DNA of 6,277 bases, taken from the NCBI GenBank assembly GCA_007135435.1, contig SLIW01000495.1, positions 1 through 6,277 of the forward strand, given 5' to 3'. Source of the DNA: Natronomonas sp. (lineage in GTDB: Archaea; Halobacteriota; Halobacteria; Halobacteriales; Haloarculaceae). Below are positions 4,299 through 6,277 of this stretch, one piece after another. Positions within the stretch are counted from its first letter, which is position 1, and every line of letters begins with the position of its first letter. Made by a program: the position numbers and the translations under genes. The notes below the pieces were generated by a model. It saw only the letters and a program-made list of their open reading frames with translations, had not been told where the DNA came from and did no database searches.

Positions 4299-6277
4299 CT
4301 ACCGGCTCGACTCCTCCGTCGAGTCACGCTGCCCGGAGAAGAGCCCGTCGAACACCTTCCGCTCGGCGGCCCGGAGGTGCTGGTGGTACGTCGACGGGGC
4401 GACCTCGAACGACTCGGCCAGCTGGTCGGCCGTCGCGTCCCGGGGCCACTGGAAGTAGCCGGCGTGGTGGGCGGCCTCGAGCGCCGCGCGCTGTCGATCG
4501 GTGAGGCCCGCGAGGAGGTGGCGGTGTCGCCGCCCATCGTCGTGGCGGGACCGGGCGATCTGTCGGCGGCCGAGCAACTCGGCGCGACGGAACTCGGCGT
4601 CCAGGGTGTCCAGCAGGGTGCGGACCTCGACGTTCGGGGCGACGTGGATCGTCAGCCGGACGTCCCCCGAATCGAAGACGGCGCCGTCGACGTACCCACC
4701 GAACGCCGAGATCGTCGAGAGGAGCGACAGGTCCGCCACCCGGAGCTCGACCTTCGTCGGGTCACCCCGCTCGAGGACGCTCACCTGCTCGAACGACGAC
4801 GTCGCCGCGACGAAGTCCGACAACGCGGCGAGCGAGTCCTCCGGCACCGTCGCGAACATGAGGAACGTGTCGTCGCCCGCCGGGATCGTGCGGTCGACCG
4901 TGATGGGGCCGTCCAGCCCCTCGGTACGATCGTCGTCGAAGGCGCCCCGCAGCATGACGTCCAGCTCGACCAGCTCGTCGCTCATCAGCGCCCGTCGCTG
5001 TTCGGCCGACGCGATCGCGTGGCCCACCACCTCGCCGAGGTGACCGAGGACGTTCGCCTCCGCCTCGTCGAACGCGTTCTGCCGGTCGGCGTATACGCCG
5101 ATCACGCCGTACGCCGTGCCTTCGTGGACGATGGGGATCGACGCGACCGCCCTGAAGCCGAACTCCCTGGCGTTCTCGCGCCACGGCTCGAAGGCCGGGT
5201 CCGAGAACACGTCCCGGACGACCTGGGTCTCTCGCGTGCGGAACGCCCTGCCGCCCGGTCCCGCACCCGCGGGGTCAGTCGGGTCGACCGAGACCGAGAT
5301 CTCCTCCTCGTAGCGCTCCGTTCCGGCGGCCGCCCGGGGCTCGAGCGTCTCCGAGACCGCGTCGACCCCCGCGATCCACGCGAACTCGTAGGCGTCGGAC
5401 GCCGCCAGGTCGTCGCAGACGACCTGCTCGATCTCCGTCCGCGTGGCCTTGTCGATCACCGTGTCGGTGATGTCGTTGACCACCTCGTTCAGGTCGTGGA
5501 GGGCTGCGAGTGCCTCGTTCTGCCGACGCAGCTCGCGTTCGCTCCGGTTGCGCTCGATCGCCGTGGTGAGGATGTTGGCGACCGACTGCACGAAGTTCAC
5601 CTCCGGCTCGGTGAACGTCCGCGGCTCGGCGTCGTGGACGCCGAGGACGCCCCACGTCTCGTCGAACGACGCGACGACGGTGCTGATGGTCCCCCTGACG
5701 TCGTGGTCGGACAGCAGCTCGGGGCCCCGGAACCGCGCGTCGGTCGCCAGGTCGTCGACCACGACCGGCTCGTCCTCGCCGAGCGCGTACGAGACGAGCG
5801 AGTCGGACTCGACTGCGGGCACCGTCGCCGCGCCGACCGACCCGTCGTCCCACCCCACGCCGTGTCGCAGCTGGAGCCGCGCCGTGTCGGCGGCTGAGTC
5901 GGCGGCTCCGTCCGCGTCGACGCCGTCATCCGCGTCGACGTCCAGTTCCAGCATCCCGTCGACGTCCAGCTCCAGCAGCCCGGCGACGTCGGCGTCCAGC
6001 GTGTCCGCGAGCCGTTCGGTCGCCGTCGACAGCAGGTCCTCCAGGTCGCCGCCCTCGAGTGCCCGTCGGCCGAGGTCGGCGACAGCCTCCTGCATGCGCG
6101 CCTGTGCCTCGAGCCGCCGCGTGTGCTCGATCCGTTCGGTGACGTCGCTGAAGATCACCCCGACGTGATCGTCGTCCGCGGTGCCGACGGGGAACGCGGT
6201 GCACTCCAGCATCCGTCCGGTCGCGGGGAGCTTCCTCTCGAAGCTCGTCGGCTCGCCGGACCGGATCACCTGGATAC
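4299..6277 (-). CDS. PAS-GAF-GAF-Bat-HTH_10 transcriptional regulator (bacterio-opsin activator type); N-terminus outside window
   Basis: The minus-strand frame is open from the right edge to TAG at 4299-4301, so the N-terminus is missing. GTG 6269 is only an internal codon, since the frame continues upstream through a PAS domain. Counting from 6269, residues 1-48 are the end of a PAS domain (GRMLECTAFPVG, GVIFSDVTERIE). GAF 1 spans about 57-240 (DEPVVVDDLATDARF, WGVLGVHDAEPRTF). GAF 2 spans about 252-422 (ASIPIVHEGTAYGVIGVY). A Bat-associated domain covers about 425-575. An HTH_10 DNA-binding domain covers about 588-645 (LTDRQRAALEAAHHAGYF, then VAPSTYHQHLRAAERKV). This is the layout of Halobacterium Bat and its many haloarchaeal paralogues, which sense light, redox or small ligands and bind promoters. 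Ligand and targets are unknown. Residues 98-130 of GAF 1 carry an expanded Asp-rich repeat loop. There are no receiver or kinase domains in the visible part. Confidence 0.9.
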   Translation of the reverse strand, partial: IQVIRSGEPTSFERKLPATGRMLECTAFPVGTADDDHVGVIFSDVTERIEHTRRLEAQARMQEAVADLGRRALEGGDLEDLLSTATERLADTLDADVAGLLELDVDGMLELDVDADDGVDADGAADSAADTARLQLRHGVGWDDGSVGAATVPAVESDSLVSYALGEDEPVVVDDLATDARFRGPELLSDHDVRGTISTVVASFDETWGVLGVHDAEPRTFTEPEVNFVQSVANILTTAIERNRSERELRRQNEALAALHDLNEVVNDITDTVIDKATRTEIEQVVCDDLAASDAYEFAWIAGVDAVSETLEPRAAAGTERYEEEISVSVDPTDPAGAGPGGRAFRTRETQVVRDVFSDPAFEPWRENAREFGFRAVASIPIVHEGTAYGVIGVYADRQNAFDEAEANVLGHLGEVVGHAIASAEQRRALMSDELVELDVMLRGAFDDDRTEGLDGPITVDRTIPAGDDTFLMFATVPEDSLAALSDFVAATSSFEQVSVLERGDPTKVELRVADLSLLSTISAFGGYVDGAVFDSGDVRLTIHVAPNVEVRTLLDTLDAEFRRAELLGRRQIARSRHDDGRRHRHLLAGLTDRQRAALEAAHHAGYFQWPRDATADQLAESFEVAPSTYHQHLRAAERKVFDGLFSGQRDSTEESSR
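4335..4508 (-). other. HTH_10 DNA-binding domain of the Bat-type regulator
   Basis: Residues 588-645 of the regulator begin with GLTDRQ, followed by an Ala-rich helix, the conserved aromatic GYFQWPR turn, then DQLAESFEVAPSTYHQHLRA as the helix-turn-helix and an amphipathic ERKVFDGLF end. The LTxRQ...GYF...PR...STxxxHLRxAE pattern is the hallmark of HTH_10 in haloarchaeal regulators, so this protein probably acts on promoters directly. Confidence 0.85.
5883..5981 (-). repeat. Cluster of three in-frame micro-duplications in GAF domain 1
   Basis: Three short repeats lie end to end. A 24-bp unit occurs twice (5934-5957 and 5958-5981), encoding GLLELDVD and GMLELDVD. An 18-bp period is seen at 5911-5940, with a 12-bp identical core TCCGCGTCGACG twice, encoding VDADDG and VDADGA. 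A 12-bp unit occurs twice (5883-5906), encoding AADT and AADS. Together they give an Asp-rich loop of about 30 residues that normal GAF domains lack. All periods are multiples of three, so slippage with selection to keep the frame is the likely origin. Confidence 0.85.

Noticed and set aside
4377..5897. 506-codon plus-strand frame opposite the Bat-type regulator
   Set aside because: Charged, repetitive translation without domains, while the minus strand encodes clear GAF and HTH_10 domains.
1..6277. CRISPR array, tRNA, rRNA, insertion sequence or attachment site
   Set aside because: No regularly spaced repeats, no cloverleaf-like or conserved rRNA sequence, no transposase motif and no flanking inverted repeats were seen.

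Overview
This window looks like chromosomal DNA from a haloarchaeon (class Halobacteria). It is very G+C-rich with strong G/C in third codon positions, and its proteins are rich in Asp and Glu. It carries two haloarchaea-typical families, HalOD1 and a Bat-type GAF/HTH_10 regulator. One promoter has a TATA element about 27 nt before the ATG, as expected for leaderless archaeal transcripts. The genus cannot be told from the sequence alone.

Layout, left to right. (1) Positions 2-1756 (+) hold the C-terminal part of a large SMC/Rad50-like ATPase of the YhaN type, with a two-helix membrane hairpin, coiled coils, and the C-terminal signature, Walker B and H-loop motifs. Its N-terminal Walker A half lies left of the window. 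(2) Positions 1757-2102 have no confident gene, but include a weak TATA-like element and a candidate 49-codon leader ORF (1957-2106) whose stop overlaps the next start as GTGA. (3) Positions 2103-3305 (+) encode a 400-residue PiT/PHO4-family transporter. Both of its signature repeats lack the usual Asp. (4) Convergent to it, 3414-3845 (-) encodes a 143-residue universal stress protein. (5) Positions 3846-4052 are a divergent promoter region with a good TATA box. (6) Positions 4053-4283 (+) encode a 76-residue HalOD1-domain protein. (7) Convergent to that, only 15 bp away, 4299-6277 (-) encodes a PAS-GAF-GAF-Bat-HTH_10 regulator whose N-terminus lies right of the window.

How they fit together. 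No multi-gene operon lies wholly inside the window. Pairs 3/4 and 6/7 are convergent and 4/6 are divergent. The right half is a stress and signalling neighbourhood: a Usp, a small HalOD1 module and a multi-sensor transcription regulator. The left gene probably belongs to a DNA-end-processing or membrane-associated ATPase operon that continues upstream. I found no mobile element, tRNA, rRNA or CRISPR array. The observations most worth following up are the degenerate PiT motifs, the putative coupled leader ORF, the membrane hairpin in the ATPase, and the clustered in-frame micro-duplications in two coding genes.
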